A stretch of DNA of 64,000 nt, taken from Candidatus Binatia bacterium (lineage in GTDB: Bacteria; Desulfobacterota; Binatia; HRBIN30). Shown in pieces: positions 46,921 to 55,741 of this stretch (its first letter is position 1; every line of letters begins with the position of its first letter). The stretch covers positions 1,454,566 through 1,518,565 of the forward strand of contig BPIR01000001.1 in assembly GCA_026004215.1 (NCBI GenBank), read 5' to 3'. The translations under genes and the position numbers were made by a program. Below the pieces are notes generated by a model that was given only the letters and a program-made list of their open reading frames with translations, ran no database searches and was not told the DNA's origin.

Positions 46921-48183
46921 TCAACCCGAACGGCCGACTGCAAAAGAACCTCCGGCCGGAGGGAGCGGTTCTTCACCGAGCGCAATGCGCGCGTCGTTCA
47001 TCGCTGCACGGTAAATTCCCTGAGCCATCAGCGACGGCTCTTCCGCCAGGCGCGCAGCGTACACGTCGCGTTTGAGCTCCTGAGCTGGCCGGTACTGCGG
47101 CTCGGCCCGTGTGACCCACTCGGCCAAATGGGCCGCAAGTTTCGTTTGCCCGGCCGCAAGCAGTTCGCGACCACGGCGCACGAGAGCATCGGCACCGCCG
47201 GCGAGGCGAACAATTTCCTTTCCCTGCTCGCCCCAAGGCGCCGGCAGTAAATCGGCCGCATTGCCATTCCACCAACCGCCCCACAGGCGCAAGAGGTTAC
47301 GCACGATGAATTTCGGATGATCGTACTGTGGCTGCAAATACGGCCGGCGGCTCAGTTCTGGGTCGGGTTCCACGGCGTGGAAAATGTCTTCTGGGCTTTC
47401 CCCGCGATTCATTCGTTGCAGCACCTGTTCGATGATGACCCGCAGGTAGCGTGCCGTATCCAAAAGCACGGTGCGTACGGCATCCTTGCCTTGCACCACG
47501 AGACCGTGTCCGGGGAACAAATACTCGGCTCCAAGAGCCGCCATCTCCTCCAGCGCCTCCGCCCACTCTTCGGGATAACGCTGGACCTTTTGGGGATTCC
47601 CGCAGTTCGGCGACATCCAAATAATCAAGTCCCCGCAAAATAGATAACCTCGCTCGCGGATGAACAGGTAACACGCATCGTCCGTCTCGCCCCGCGCCGC
47701 CCGATATTCCAGAGTGAACGCTCCAAGGCGTTGGACGAGATGGTCTCGAAAGGTCAGGTTCGGCCAAATGAACGAGCGCGGGAACATCGGCTGCGGCAGA
47801 CTGAACTGCCGCTGGTTGATGCGCGCGTTCCAACCATGCGTGCGCTCGTAGCGGCGAAAGCGCGCCACGCAGTTTTCCTGCGCCACGATGAGCGGACGTT
47901 CTCCCGCCTCCAAAAATGGCCGCAAACCGAACGCATGATCGGCATGACCGTGAGTGTACACGGCCGTCCGTAACGGGGCCTTCGTCCAGTTGCGCACGGC
48001 CTCGTGAAACACGGGCGCCAGGTGCTCGAAACCGGGGTCTACAAGCACGAGCGCTTCTTCCAGCCGCACCGCATAATTGTTCACGAAGCTCGAAAACATC
48101 AGCACGCCGGGCGCAACTTCGTGCGGCTCGCAGAAAAACTTTGGCTCGGCCGTCCACGGCTCCCTTGTGACCATCGTACTCAT
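46921..48183 (-). CDS. Metallo-beta-lactamase fold hydrolase, alkylsulfatase-related
   Basis: 420 aa. The MBL motif THGHADHAFG near 77-86 gives the zinc ligands, with further ligands expected in GETDDACY, FCGDLI and FPGHG. After about residue 250 the protein matches the alkylsulfatase dimerisation region (ARYLRVIIEQVLQRMNRGES; LRLWGGWWNGNAADLLP). This resembles type III linear alkylsulfatases such as SdsA1, but the secretion signal and sterol-carrier-like C-domain of SdsA1 are missing. The activity is therefore uncertain. AAAGGAG about nine bases upstream supports ATG 48183. The CDF gene lies 40 bases downstream on the same strand. Confidence 0.82.
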   Translation of the reverse strand: MSTMVTREPWTAEPKFFCEPHEVAPGVLMFSSFVNNYAVRLEEALVLVDPGFEHLAPVFHEAVRNWTKAPLRTAVYTHGHADHAFGLRPFLEAGERPLIVAQENCVARFRRYERTHGWNARINQRQFSLPQPMFPRSFIWPNLTFRDHLVQRLGAFTLEYRAARGETDDACYLFIRERGYLFCGDLIIWMSPNCGNPQKVQRYPEEWAEALEEMAALGAEYLFPGHGLVVQGKDAVRTVLLDTARYLRVIIEQVLQRMNRGESPEDIFHAVEPDPELSRRPYLQPQYDHPKFIVRNLLRLWGGWWNGNAADLLPAPWGEQGKEIVRLAGGADALVRRGRELLAAGQTKLAAHLAEWVTRAEPQYRPAQELKRDVYAARLAEEPSLMAQGIYRAAMNDARIALGEEPLPPAGGSFAVGRSG

Positions 48184-48202
48184 CTATCGCGGCTCCTTTG
48201 CC

Positions 48203-48904
48203 TCACTTGGAACTGCGCCCGCGCCGGCCACGGCCCGCAGCCGTGTTCGCGCTTGCAGGCGCCGGGGTTTTATCCGGATACGGGCACAGATCTGCAATGA
48301 CACACTCGTAGCATCTTGGCTTGCGGGCCAGGCACACTTGCCGCCCGTGTGCTTGCAGCAAGATGCAAAATCGCGTGCGATCTTTGACCGGCACCACCTC
48401 GTTCAAATCTTCCTCGACCTTGTCCGGATGGTCATGGTCCGTCAGCCCCAGACGTTGCGCCAGCCGCAACACATGCGTATCGACTCCGATGGCGGGCTTA
48501 CCAAAGGCGTTGCCCAACAAAATGTTGGCGGTTTTGCGGCCGACACCCGGCAGGGTCAACAAATCTTCCAAGTTGTCGGGTACTTTTCCTCCAAAGCGCT
48601 CCACCAAGGCGCGGCAACACTCCTGCAGCGCCTTGGCCTTTTGCCGATAAAAGCCGGTGGAGTAGATGGCGCGTTCCAGTTCCTCGCGCGGCACCTGCAC
48701 GAAGTCTTGCGGGCGCGGATAACGACGAAACAGTTCGGCCGTGACTTGGTTCACCTTTTCGTCGGTGCACTGTGCAGCCAAGATCAGGGCCACCAGGAGT
48801 TCGAACGGGCTGGAGTAATGCAAAGCCAACTTGGCGTTCGGATAAGCTCGCTCGAGTCTGCGCAAAATCTTTGCAACCCTCTGCCGGTCTTCCGAACGCG
48901 CCAT
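48203..48904 (-). CDS. nth: Endonuclease III (DNA glycosylase/AP lyase)
   Basis: 233 aa. Removes oxidised pyrimidines in base-excision repair. Helix-hairpin-helix LPGVGRKTANI with catalytic Lys124, catalytic Asp142 in GVDTHV, and a C-terminal [4Fe-4S] loop C-x6-C-x2-C-x5-C (CLARKPRCYECVIADLC). A Lys/Arg/Ala-rich tail of about 20 residues follows. The start at ATG 48904 begins the family homology; the longer open frame is low-complexity. It lies directly upstream of the MBL gene on the minus strand with a 19-base gap. Confidence 0.95.
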   Translation of the reverse strand: MARSEDRQRVAKILRRLERAYPNAKLALHYSSPFELLVALILAAQCTDEKVNQVTAELFRRYPRPQDFVQVPREELERAIYSTGFYRQKAKALQECCRALVERFGGKVPDNLEDLLTLPGVGRKTANILLGNAFGKPAIGVDTHVLRLAQRLGLTDHDHPDKVEEDLNEVVPVKDRTRFCILLQAHGRQVCLARKPRCYECVIADLCPYPDKTPAPASANTAAGRGRRGRSSK

Positions 48905-49068
48905 GGAAGCACTGGTTACGGCAATCGGAGCGTCGTGGCAATCGCCCGGAGCTCGCCGCCTAAAGATGGTGCAGGCATGGCCGGATCGCACGCAGCCGCC
49001 CGGGGGCACGACCTGCCGCTTCCGGGCACGCACCTGCGGAAACAGCGCCGCGGGCGGGCACAAGGCCA

Positions 49069-49173
49069 GCCCCTACCACCCGCTGGGAAAACACTACCCC
49101 CAGACATCGTGATGTGGTGTGCGGCCGCACCAAAACGGTTCCACAAAGGGGGGGAGCAGGATGTTGTAGGGGC
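49069..49173. repeat. Inverted pair GCCCCTAC / GTAGGGGC (REP-like unit)
   Basis: GCCCCTAC at 49069-49076 is the exact reverse complement of GTAGGGGC at 49166-49173. Both arms share the core of the palindrome at 49541-49570. Each arm also continues into GC-rich text (GGCACAAGGCCA; ACATGGCATGCC) that could form its own small hairpin. Confidence 0.4.
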
Positions 49174-49539
49174 ACATGGCATGCCGATTCCCTGCGGCCT
49201 CCGGGCCATTCGCTAATCGCCATTCGCCATTTGCGACTCGCCGGCGGCCCCGCACCGCTTGCCGCTCCTACTCGCCGCTCGCCATTGCATCGCACCTCAC
49301 CCGACCTGCCGACAACCGCATTGGCCCGTTCCCGATTGCCCCGAACAAATATAGCCGGTCCTTCTGGAGGACGATGGTGACCAAAGACGCGCCGCATTGG
49401 GTGTAATCCGCCTCCCGCAGGCGAATGCAACGGCGATGGTATTCGTCGTCGGGCACGGGTTGCGCCGCCGCGGCGGGTCGGGTCGTGGGTGACGGCACAA
49501 TGTGATGCGGGCGGTGTCGGGGCGAACGATGTCGGCCCG

Positions 49540-49571
49540 GTCTAGGGGCGAACGGCCGTGCGCCCCTAGAC
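49540..49571. repeat. REP-like palindrome, 11-base perfect arms
   Basis: GTCTAGGGGCG and CGCCCCTAGAC flank a 10-base centre AACGGCCGTG. The TAGGGGCG core recurs at 57237-57262, and a shorter TAGGGGC at 49167-49173, all intergenic. There is no T-tract, so it looks more like a dispersed palindromic repeat than a terminator, though it could still stop transcription coming from either side. Confidence 0.5.
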
Positions 49572-49653
49572 GGCACAAACGTCCCTTCCTTTCAGAGAGA
49601 GGGCTGGGGCCAGGGTCAGCTTCCGGCGAAGCAGGCACTTTGGACAGTGCGGA

Positions 49654-50181
49654 CTACATCTTTCCCCGTTGCGCCAAGATCCGCCGGGCTTGGGTCACGA
49701 TGGTCGCGGAGACGTTCTTGCTTTTCGCCAGAAAGCGCAAGTCGCGCTCGTGCAGTGAACTCACGAAGTGCAGGGCAATTGCCAGAGGAGTTTTGGGGTT
49801 GGTGACCAGCGCGTGCCGGATTTGGTAATTGCGCGGCCAGGTTTTGTGCTCCCCAATTTCCCGCAGCACTTCGCTGTCGAGGTTACGGTTGCGCGCAAAG
49901 CCAAGAACTTCTTCTTCCGTGAGGCGCGGGTTCCGCAGCACGAACCGCGCAATCATCCGGTTGGTATCCCGTACCAACAAGGCGCGCGCCTCGCGGTTAC
50001 CCAGCAATGCCAGTTTCACTTTCTCGGCCACTGTCATGCTGGCAATGCGGGCATACAGGCTTTTGTTAGCCGGCCGATCTTCTTTGGGCTCTTCCAGCAG
50101 CTCCGCCGGCACCTGGTACGGGTCGCCGCCGCGCTGGATTTCTTCCGCAATCCGGTGCAAGTCTTCCGTGTCGGTGCTCAT
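49654..50181 (-). CDS. Conserved hypothetical protein coupled to the EF-G-like gene
   Basis: 175 aa; not assigned to a named family. After an acidic Glu/Pro-rich first 45 residues the rest is helical and repetitive: ASMTVAEKVKLALLGNREARALL, then FVLRNPRLTEEEVLGFARN, then RHALVTNPKTPLAIALHFV and a final RFLAKSKNVSATIVTQARRIL, like a few HEAT/ARM-type repeats of about 35 residues with recurring (A/R)L(V/R)xNP. I recall similar uncharacterised proteins in deltaproteobacteria, from memory only. Its ATG overlaps the EF-G-like stop as ATGA (50181-50178), so the two are made together; a role with that GTPase or in protein-protein scaffolding is inference. Confidence 0.75.
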   Translation of the reverse strand: MSTDTEDLHRIAEEIQRGGDPYQVPAELLEEPKEDRPANKSLYARIASMTVAEKVKLALLGNREARALLVRDTNRMIARFVLRNPRLTEEEVLGFARNRNLDSEVLREIGEHKTWPRNYQIRHALVTNPKTPLAIALHFVSSLHERDLRFLAKSKNVSATIVTQARRILAQRGKM

Positions 50182-52280
50182 GCGTGCTGCTTCTCCGCGT
50201 GCGCGGCTTGGGCCTCTTTGATGATCTTTTCGGTCAGATGCGGCGGCACTTCTTCGTAATGGGAAAACGCCATGGTGAACGACCCGCGGCCGCTCGTCAT
50301 CGAGCGTAAGTCCGGCGAGTAGCGCAGCACCTCCGCAAGGGGGACCAAAGCCTTGATCACCTGGCTTCCCGGCTTGGCATCCACGCCCAGCACCTTGCCC
50401 CGCCGCGCGTTGATGTCCCCAATCACGTCGCCCATGCATTCGTCGGGCACGGTGATTTCCATGGCCATGATCGGTTCGAGCAACACCGGCTTGGCTTGCG
50501 CTACAGCGTTCTTGAAGCCGAGCGACGCCGCGATCTTGAAGGCAAGTTCCGAAGAGTCCACCTCGTGGTACGAACCGTCGTACAGGGTCACGCGAATGTC
50601 CGTCATCGGGTAGTGAGCGAGAAATCCTTCCGCCATGGCTTCGCGCACTCCCTTTTCGACGGCGGGAATATACTGGCGGGGCACCACACCCCCGACAATC
50701 TTGTCCACGAACTCGAACCCGGCTCCCCGCGGCAGCGGCTCGACCTCCAACCAGGTATCCCCATACTGGCCGCGACCTCCGGTTTGCTTTTTCAGTTTGC
50801 CTTGCGCCTTGGCTCGGCCTTTGATGGTTTCCTTGTACGGAACCTTGGGAGCTTTGAGCTCCACCTCGGCGCCGTACTTGCGTTTCAGCCGCTCGATGAC
50901 CACTTCGAGGTGCAACTGATCCACACCCGAGAGAATGAGTTCGCGGGTTTGCGGATCGCGGTGCATTTCCAGCGACGGGTCTTCCTCGATCATTTTTTGC
51001 AGCGCTTGCGTGGCCTTTTCCTCGTCGCCTTTGCTCTTGGGCTCGATGGCGTAGGAAATGGCCGGTGGCGGCAAGGTATCCCGCGCATAGACGATCGGGG
51101 CTTTTTCGTCCGCGAGCGTGTCGCCCGTAAACGTTTCTTTGAGCTTGGCCACGGCAACGATGTCCCCAGGGACGGCCTGGCCGACACCGGCTTGCTTCTT
51201 ACCGGTCAGTTGCAACAAGTGGCCCACGCGCTCGCGCACGTCTCGGCTGGTGTTCAGCACGGTGCTGTCGGGTGTGAGCTTCCCCGAAATCACGCGCAGC
51301 ATCGACAAGCGCCCGGCAAACGGATCCACCACCGTTTTGAACACAATGGCGGAAAACGGCTCGTTCACATCCGGCGCACGCTCGATTTCCACGCCGAGCT
51401 TCGGATCTTTTCCGACTTGCTTGCCCTGCTCCGCGGCGGAGCCCAGATAGCGCACCATCGCTTCGAGAAGCGGCTGCATGCCAATTGCCTTCGCAGCCGA
51501 GCCGCACAATACCGGCACGAAACGCCGCGCCAGCGTACCGACGCGCAACGCTTGCGCAAGTTCCTCGTCGGTCAACGTGCCGTTCTCGAGGTAGCTCTCG
51601 GTGAACTCATCCGTCGCGTCGGCGGCCAGTTCGATGAGCAACTCGCGCGCTTGTTTCGCCTCGGCCTCGACTTCCGCGGGAATCGGCTCTTCTCGCACGA
51701 CATTTTCGCCCCCGTGCACGAGCGCCTTCATGGAGAGCAAGTCGATCACCCCGCGGAAGCTCTCCGCGCTGCCCAACGGAAGTTGCAGAGGTATCGGCTT
51801 GGCCCCGAGAATTTTCTTCATGTCCTCCACCGCCGCTTGAAACTCCGCGTTTTCCCGATCCATGCGATTCACGAACGCCACCAGCGGCAGCCCGAGTTCC
51901 TGCGCCCGGGCCCACACTTTTTCCGCCTCGACCCGGATTTCGCCCCTGCTCGGCGCCAGCACCAATATTGCCCCGGTACAGGCCCGCATCGCCAGAATCG
52001 TATCGGCGAGAAAGTTCGAATACCCGGGCATATCGAGTAAGTGAATGGAGTGTTTCTTCCAAACGAAGTGAAACACCGCTGTGCTCAAAGAGATCTTGCG
52101 ACGAACCTCCTCCGGTTCGAAATCGAAGTTCGAGCTCCCGTCGTCCACCCGCCCGAGCCGATTTACCGCACCCGCAGAAAACAGAAGGGCGTCTGCCACT
52201 GAAGTCTTGCCCACGCCACCCTGCCCGATCACGCCAATGCTGCGCACCATGCTGATGTCGTCTGCCATGGCCTGCCTCAT
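50178..52280 (-). CDS. EF-G-like translational GTPase (EF-G-2 / FusA2 type paralogue)
   Basis: 700 aa with all five EF-G domains: P-loop GQGGVGKT (19-26), NKMD-equivalent NRMDREN, domain II, domain III, domain IV with TGGRGQYGDTWLEVEP, and domain V with GDVIGDINARRGKVLGV. The switch II motif is DMPGYSNF, with Tyr87 where canonical EF-G has the catalytic histidine (DTPGH), and switch I is EEVRRKISLST instead of ERGITI. Both are known marks of the EF-G-like paralogue group, whose role differs from classical translocation. Coupled to coaX by ATGA at 52280-52277; an ATG at 52268 is an alternative start. Confidence 0.9.
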   Translation of the reverse strand: MRQAMADDISMVRSIGVIGQGGVGKTSVADALLFSAGAVNRLGRVDDGSSNFDFEPEEVRRKISLSTAVFHFVWKKHSIHLLDMPGYSNFLADTILAMRACTGAILVLAPSRGEIRVEAEKVWARAQELGLPLVAFVNRMDRENAEFQAAVEDMKKILGAKPIPLQLPLGSAESFRGVIDLLSMKALVHGGENVVREEPIPAEVEAEAKQARELLIELAADATDEFTESYLENGTLTDEELAQALRVGTLARRFVPVLCGSAAKAIGMQPLLEAMVRYLGSAAEQGKQVGKDPKLGVEIERAPDVNEPFSAIVFKTVVDPFAGRLSMLRVISGKLTPDSTVLNTSRDVRERVGHLLQLTGKKQAGVGQAVPGDIVAVAKLKETFTGDTLADEKAPIVYARDTLPPPAISYAIEPKSKGDEEKATQALQKMIEEDPSLEMHRDPQTRELILSGVDQLHLEVVIERLKRKYGAEVELKAPKVPYKETIKGRAKAQGKLKKQTGGRGQYGDTWLEVEPLPRGAGFEFVDKIVGGVVPRQYIPAVEKGVREAMAEGFLAHYPMTDIRVTLYDGSYHEVDSSELAFKIAASLGFKNAVAQAKPVLLEPIMAMEITVPDECMGDVIGDINARRGKVLGVDAKPGSQVIKALVPLAEVLRYSPDLRSMTSGRGSFTMAFSHYEEVPPHLTEKIIKEAQAAHAEKQHA

Positions 52281-53056
52281 CCTTTCTCTTTGTTGCGTTC
52301 GTACAGGAGCCGCAGCCCCTGCAAGGTCAAGAAGGGATCCACGTCGTCAATCGCTTCGGACTCTGGGGCAATAAGCTCCGCATACGTTCCCGTCGCCAAT
52401 ACATAGGCCGTCTCCCGCGCTTCCTCCTGCATGCGTTGCACGATTCCGTCTACCAGCGCCACATACCCATAGACGAGTCCGGACTGAATCGCGTGGACCG
52501 TGTTGCGGCCAATCACGTGCTTGGGGCGTCGTAGCTCCACCCGAAACAGTCGCGCCGTGCGCTCGAACAACGCGTCACTGGCGATTCCGAGGCCGGGCGC
52601 AATCACCCCGCCCACGTACTCGCCGCGATTCGAAATGAAGTCGAAGATGGTTGCCGTGCTCAAGTCCACGACGATCGTTGTCCGATGCGTCCGCGCATAG
52701 GCGGCCACCGCATTCACGATACGATCCGCTCCCACTTCCTGAGGCTTGTCGTACAAGATCGGCATGCCCGTACGCACGCCGGGACCCACCACGAGCGGCT
52801 CGCACCCGAGAAGTTCGCGGCTGAGCGTTTCCACGATCGGCAACATTGCCGGTACGGACGACGCCACAGCCACGGCACCGATCGCCGGGCTTCCGGCCCG
52901 TTCGAGCAAGCTGCGCACGAGCACGCCGTACTCGTCGGCCGTGCGCCCGGGGTCGGTCTGTAACAGCCAGTGGTGGCGCAGGGTCTCTCCCTCGAAGGCG
53001 CCGAGGGCCGTCTGCGTATTGCTCACGTCAATGGCGAGAAACCAGCGATCGGTCAT
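52277..53056 (-). CDS. coaX: Type III pantothenate kinase, diverged copy
   Basis: 259 aa, CoaX family (ASKHA fold), first step of CoA synthesis from pantothenate. The core is kept: GADR with Asp111 (catalytic base), GGVIAPGLGIASDALF, HVIGRNTVHAIQSGL and TGTYAEL. Two phosphate-loop glycines are replaced: DVSNT (Ser12) for DVGNT, and DLSTAT (Ser133) for the usual D-x-GTAT. Both loops touch ATP phosphates, so kinase activity may be altered or lost. It overlaps the second coaX by 4 bases and lies directly beside it, a clear tandem duplication. Confidence 0.88.
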   Translation of the reverse strand: MTDRWFLAIDVSNTQTALGAFEGETLRHHWLLQTDPGRTADEYGVLVRSLLERAGSPAIGAVAVASSVPAMLPIVETLSRELLGCEPLVVGPGVRTGMPILYDKPQEVGADRIVNAVAAYARTHRTTIVVDLSTATIFDFISNRGEYVGGVIAPGLGIASDALFERTARLFRVELRRPKHVIGRNTVHAIQSGLVYGYVALVDGIVQRMQEEARETAYVLATGTYAELIAPESEAIDDVDPFLTLQGLRLLYERNKEKG

Positions 53057-53865
53057 TTTCCGGGTGATTTACCTTTCTTTTCCCGCCGCCCGTAAAAGAT
53101 CAAGCGGATTCCATCGAGGGTGAGCGTGTCCACCACTTCATCCACACAACGGCAAAGTGGGGCGAGCATAGGGGCGAAGCCTCCTGTGGCGATCACCGGA
53201 GCGGTCACACCCGCCTCGGCACGAATGCGCTGGACCATCCCATCCACGAGCGCCGCGTGCCCGTGCAGTAAGCCCACCTGCAAAGCGTGCACCGTGTTGC
53301 GGCCAATGATTTGGACCGGGGGTGCCAGTGCGACTCGATACAGGCGCGCCGCATGCGAAAACAGCGCATCGCCCGCAATCCCCAAACCCGGAGCAATTGC
53401 CCCTCCCCAATACACCCCGTGCGCATCGATGAACTCGAACTTGGTCGCCGTGCCGCAATCCACCACGATGGCAGCTCCGCCCGTGCGGCTGTGGGCCGCC
53501 ATTGCGTTGGCCAACCGATCGGTTCCGAGTTGCCGGGGATCGTCGTAGCCGATGCGCCCCGAGTCCACATCGTCCGCTCCGAGCACGGCAGGCTGTATGC
53601 CCAAGTAGCGGTGCGACCATTGCGCGATTGTGACCGTAACCGCGGGCACGACGGAGGAGATGGCTACGCCGTCCATGGGGTAATCCAGTTGGCGCTCCAG
53701 CAAGGAGGCTAGGTACACGGCATATTCGTCCACGGTTGTGTGGGGATTGGTCTTCATCCGCCACCGCTGCACCCATCGGCCATCGGCAAAAAGCCCGAGG
53801 ACGACGTGGGTGTTCCCGACATCAACACAAAGAAGGGGTCGCGTCCCGCAAGAAGACATCGCCAC
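53053..53865 (-). CDS. coaX: Type III pantothenate kinase, canonical copy
   Basis: 270 aa. Canonical CoaX motifs: DVGNTHVVLGLF (from Asp15), GTDRLANA with the catalytic aspartate, VVDCGTATKFEF, WGGAIAPGLGIAGDALF and QIIGRNTVHALQVGLLHG. The enzyme uses ATP and a monovalent cation and is insensitive to CoA feedback. It starts inside the end of birA with a 44-base overlap; no later start keeps the first phosphate loop. birA next to coaX is a common arrangement. Confidence 0.92.
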   Translation of the reverse strand: MAMSSCGTRPLLCVDVGNTHVVLGLFADGRWVQRWRMKTNPHTTVDEYAVYLASLLERQLDYPMDGVAISSVVPAVTVTIAQWSHRYLGIQPAVLGADDVDSGRIGYDDPRQLGTDRLANAMAAHSRTGGAAIVVDCGTATKFEFIDAHGVYWGGAIAPGLGIAGDALFSHAARLYRVALAPPVQIIGRNTVHALQVGLLHGHAALVDGMVQRIRAEAGVTAPVIATGGFAPMLAPLCRCVDEVVDTLTLDGIRLIFYGRREKKGKSPGK

Positions 53866-54646
53866 TGATCACGGTCACTTCACCATCGTGTTCGCGCCGC
53901 ACGCGCAAAGCCCCTCGCTCATCGAGACCGAGAACGGTTCCCACAAAACGTTCACCGCCCGTGTCTACCTCCACCCGTCGCCCCACCGTCCCACAGGCGG
54001 ACTCCCACCGCTGTCTTGCCGGCGCGAATCCCTGAGCCAGGAATGCTCCGTATTCCTCACCCAAGCAGCGCAGCAAAGTCGCGGCGAACTCTTCCCGATC
54101 GATCCACCGTCCCGCTTCGATTCGCAAACTCGTCGCTATGCCGCGCAGCTCGGCAGGAAAATCCGTTTCTAGAGAGTTCACATTGACCCCGATACCGAGC
54201 ACGACAAAATCGAGCCTCGCACCTGCGCCCAAGCTCAACTCGGCCAAGATACCGCACAGCTTGCGCCCTCGCACCAGAACGTCGTTCGGCCATTTGAGCT
54301 CCGCTGCGGGCACAATACTGCGCACAGCATCCAACGCAGCCAGCCCGGCCACAATTCCCAACTGTGGAGCGCTATCTGGATCCATCGGGGGCCGGAGCAA
54401 AACCGACAGGTACAGATTGAGGTTTGCCGGCGACACCCAGCTTCGCCCCCGCCGGCCGCGCCCCCGCGTCTGGGCATCGGCGATCACCGTCGTGCCCTCG
54501 GGAGCCCCTTGGCGCCCGAGAACGGCGGCGTCGTCGTTCGTGGACTCTGTCGTTGCCCGATAGTGCAACGGCCGCCCAAGCTTGCCGCCGCGCAGCAACT
54601 CTTCCAGCCGAGACACATCCAGGGGTGGGGCACCTGCCGCCGTCAT
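53822..54646 (-). CDS. birA: Biotin-[acetyl-CoA-carboxylase] ligase, catalytic-domain-only
   Basis: 274 aa. Group I biotin protein ligase without the N-terminal DNA-binding domain, so it cannot repress as E. coli BirA does. Signatures: ATTESTNDDA, the biotinyl-AMP loop GRGRRGRSWVSP, KWPNDVLVRGRKLCGIL and VVLGIGVNVN; a C-terminal SH3-like domain follows. It biotinylates carboxylases such as AccB. The start overlaps the nadC stop as ATGA. Confidence 0.93.
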   Translation of the reverse strand: MTAAGAPPLDVSRLEELLRGGKLGRPLHYRATTESTNDDAAVLGRQGAPEGTTVIADAQTRGRGRRGRSWVSPANLNLYLSVLLRPPMDPDSAPQLGIVAGLAALDAVRSIVPAAELKWPNDVLVRGRKLCGILAELSLGAGARLDFVVLGIGVNVNSLETDFPAELRGIATSLRIEAGRWIDREEFAATLLRCLGEEYGAFLAQGFAPARQRWESACGTVGRRVEVDTGGERFVGTVLGLDERGALRVRREHDGEVTVISGDVFLRDATPSLC

Positions 54647-55491
54647 AGCTCCAACACCATGTGTAAATCGATTGCAGGCGCGGAGTGCGTCAGCGCACCC
54701 ACCGAAATCAGGTTCACCCCCGTCTCCGCAATTGCCCTGACGGTTTCCAAACGCACTCCGCCGGATGCTTCGGTCAACGCTCGGCCAGCGATCCGTTCCA
54801 CGGCCTGGCGCAGCATGTCCAAATCCATGTTATCGAGCAAGATCGCTTCTGCACCGGCGGCGAGGGCTTCCTCCACTTCCTCCAAGCTGCGGCATTCCAC
54901 TTCGACGCGTAGCGGGTGCGGAGCATGTCGGCGCGCCGCTTCCACAGCCGCCCGCAACCCGCCGGCCGCGGTGATGTGATTGTTTTTGATCAGAACGCCG
55001 TCGCTCAGCCCGAAGCGATGATTGTGCCCGCCGCCCACGCGCACAGCGTACTTTTGCAACAGCCGCAATCCCGGCAGGGTCTTGCGCGTGTCCACGATGC
55101 GCGCACCGGTGCCCGCCACGGCGTCCACATAGCGGCGAGTGAGCGAAGCGACTCCGCTGAGATGCTGAAGGATGTTCAACGTCACCCGCTCGATCGCCAG
55201 CAGCGCTTGCGCCCGGCCGGAAAGTTCCGCGATCACCCGGCCAGGCTCGAACGCGCTCCCGTCTGCCAGCGCGGCATCTACTCGCACCCCACCGACGGCC
55301 TCCGACGCGATTGCGATCGCCTCCGCGCCCGCCAAAACCCCACTGGCCTTGGCACGAATGAATGCCCGGGCTTGGCGCTGCGCGGGCACGGTGAGCGAAG
55401 AGGTTATGTCGCCGCTTCCCCAATCCTCTCGCAGGGCCCATTCGACAACCTCTCGGAGATGCAATCGTTCGGCAGGATTCATGGCAGACAC
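54643..55491 (-). CDS. nadC: Nicotinate-nucleotide diphosphorylase (carboxylating)
   Basis: 282 aa. Quinolinate phosphoribosyltransferase, converting quinolinate and PRPP to nicotinate mononucleotide, carbon dioxide and diphosphate. Blocks: REDWGSGDITS, ERVTLNILQHLSGVAS, the PRPP-binding DTRKTLPGLRLLQKYAV, GGGHNHRFGLSDGVLIKNNH and ISVGALTHSAPAIDLH. GTG 55491 or ATG 55482 are both possible starts. It heads a six-gene minus-strand chain in which every junction overlaps; divergent from rlmL-like. Confidence 0.94.
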   Translation of the reverse strand: MSAMNPAERLHLREVVEWALREDWGSGDITSSLTVPAQRQARAFIRAKASGVLAGAEAIAIASEAVGGVRVDAALADGSAFEPGRVIAELSGRAQALLAIERVTLNILQHLSGVASLTRRYVDAVAGTGARIVDTRKTLPGLRLLQKYAVRVGGGHNHRFGLSDGVLIKNNHITAAGGLRAAVEAARRHAPHPLRVEVECRSLEEVEEALAAGAEAILLDNMDLDMLRQAVERIAGRALTEASGGVRLETVRAIAETGVNLISVGALTHSAPAIDLHMVLEL

Positions 55492-55741
55492 TCGGCGAAT
55501 TCACATTGCCAACTTTCTTGCATCTTGCAAACTCTCGTCCGGTCTCGGGAGCGTCCCTTCCCCACCGGGCCCGCACGCTCCTGCACCGGTGCTCGCATCC
55601 AATTGCCGATCTGCCTTCCGGGTCGCGCGCGCGGCGTTACGTGGCCGCCCGGAGTCCGCCAGCCGAGTTCGGCTGCGAAAACTATGCTGCAAGCCCGCGC
55701 CCGCCGCCTGCCTATGGTAAAGACGAGTCCTCCGGTTAAGC

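Larger units (their letters stand above)
48905..49653. other. Long intergenic region with palindromic repeats and no gene
   Basis: About 750 bases lie between nth and the conserved hypothetical gene. No frame here has plausible codon structure; several start in simple (CGCCATT)n-like text near 49200-49290, where CATTCGC and CTCGCCGCTCGCC recur. It holds at least two GTAGGGGC-type inverted units listed separately. It probably includes the promoter for nth on its left side, and the transcript end of the long nadC operon on its right. Confidence 0.5.

Noticed and set aside
49200..49290. CGCCATT/CTCGCC-rich stretch as a tandem repeat array
   Set aside because: Units are irregular in length and sequence; low-complexity text rather than a true array.
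50496..52040. A 514-codon plus-strand frame opposite the EF-G-like gene
   Set aside because: Antisense shadow; translation is His/Arg-rich without any recognisable motif.
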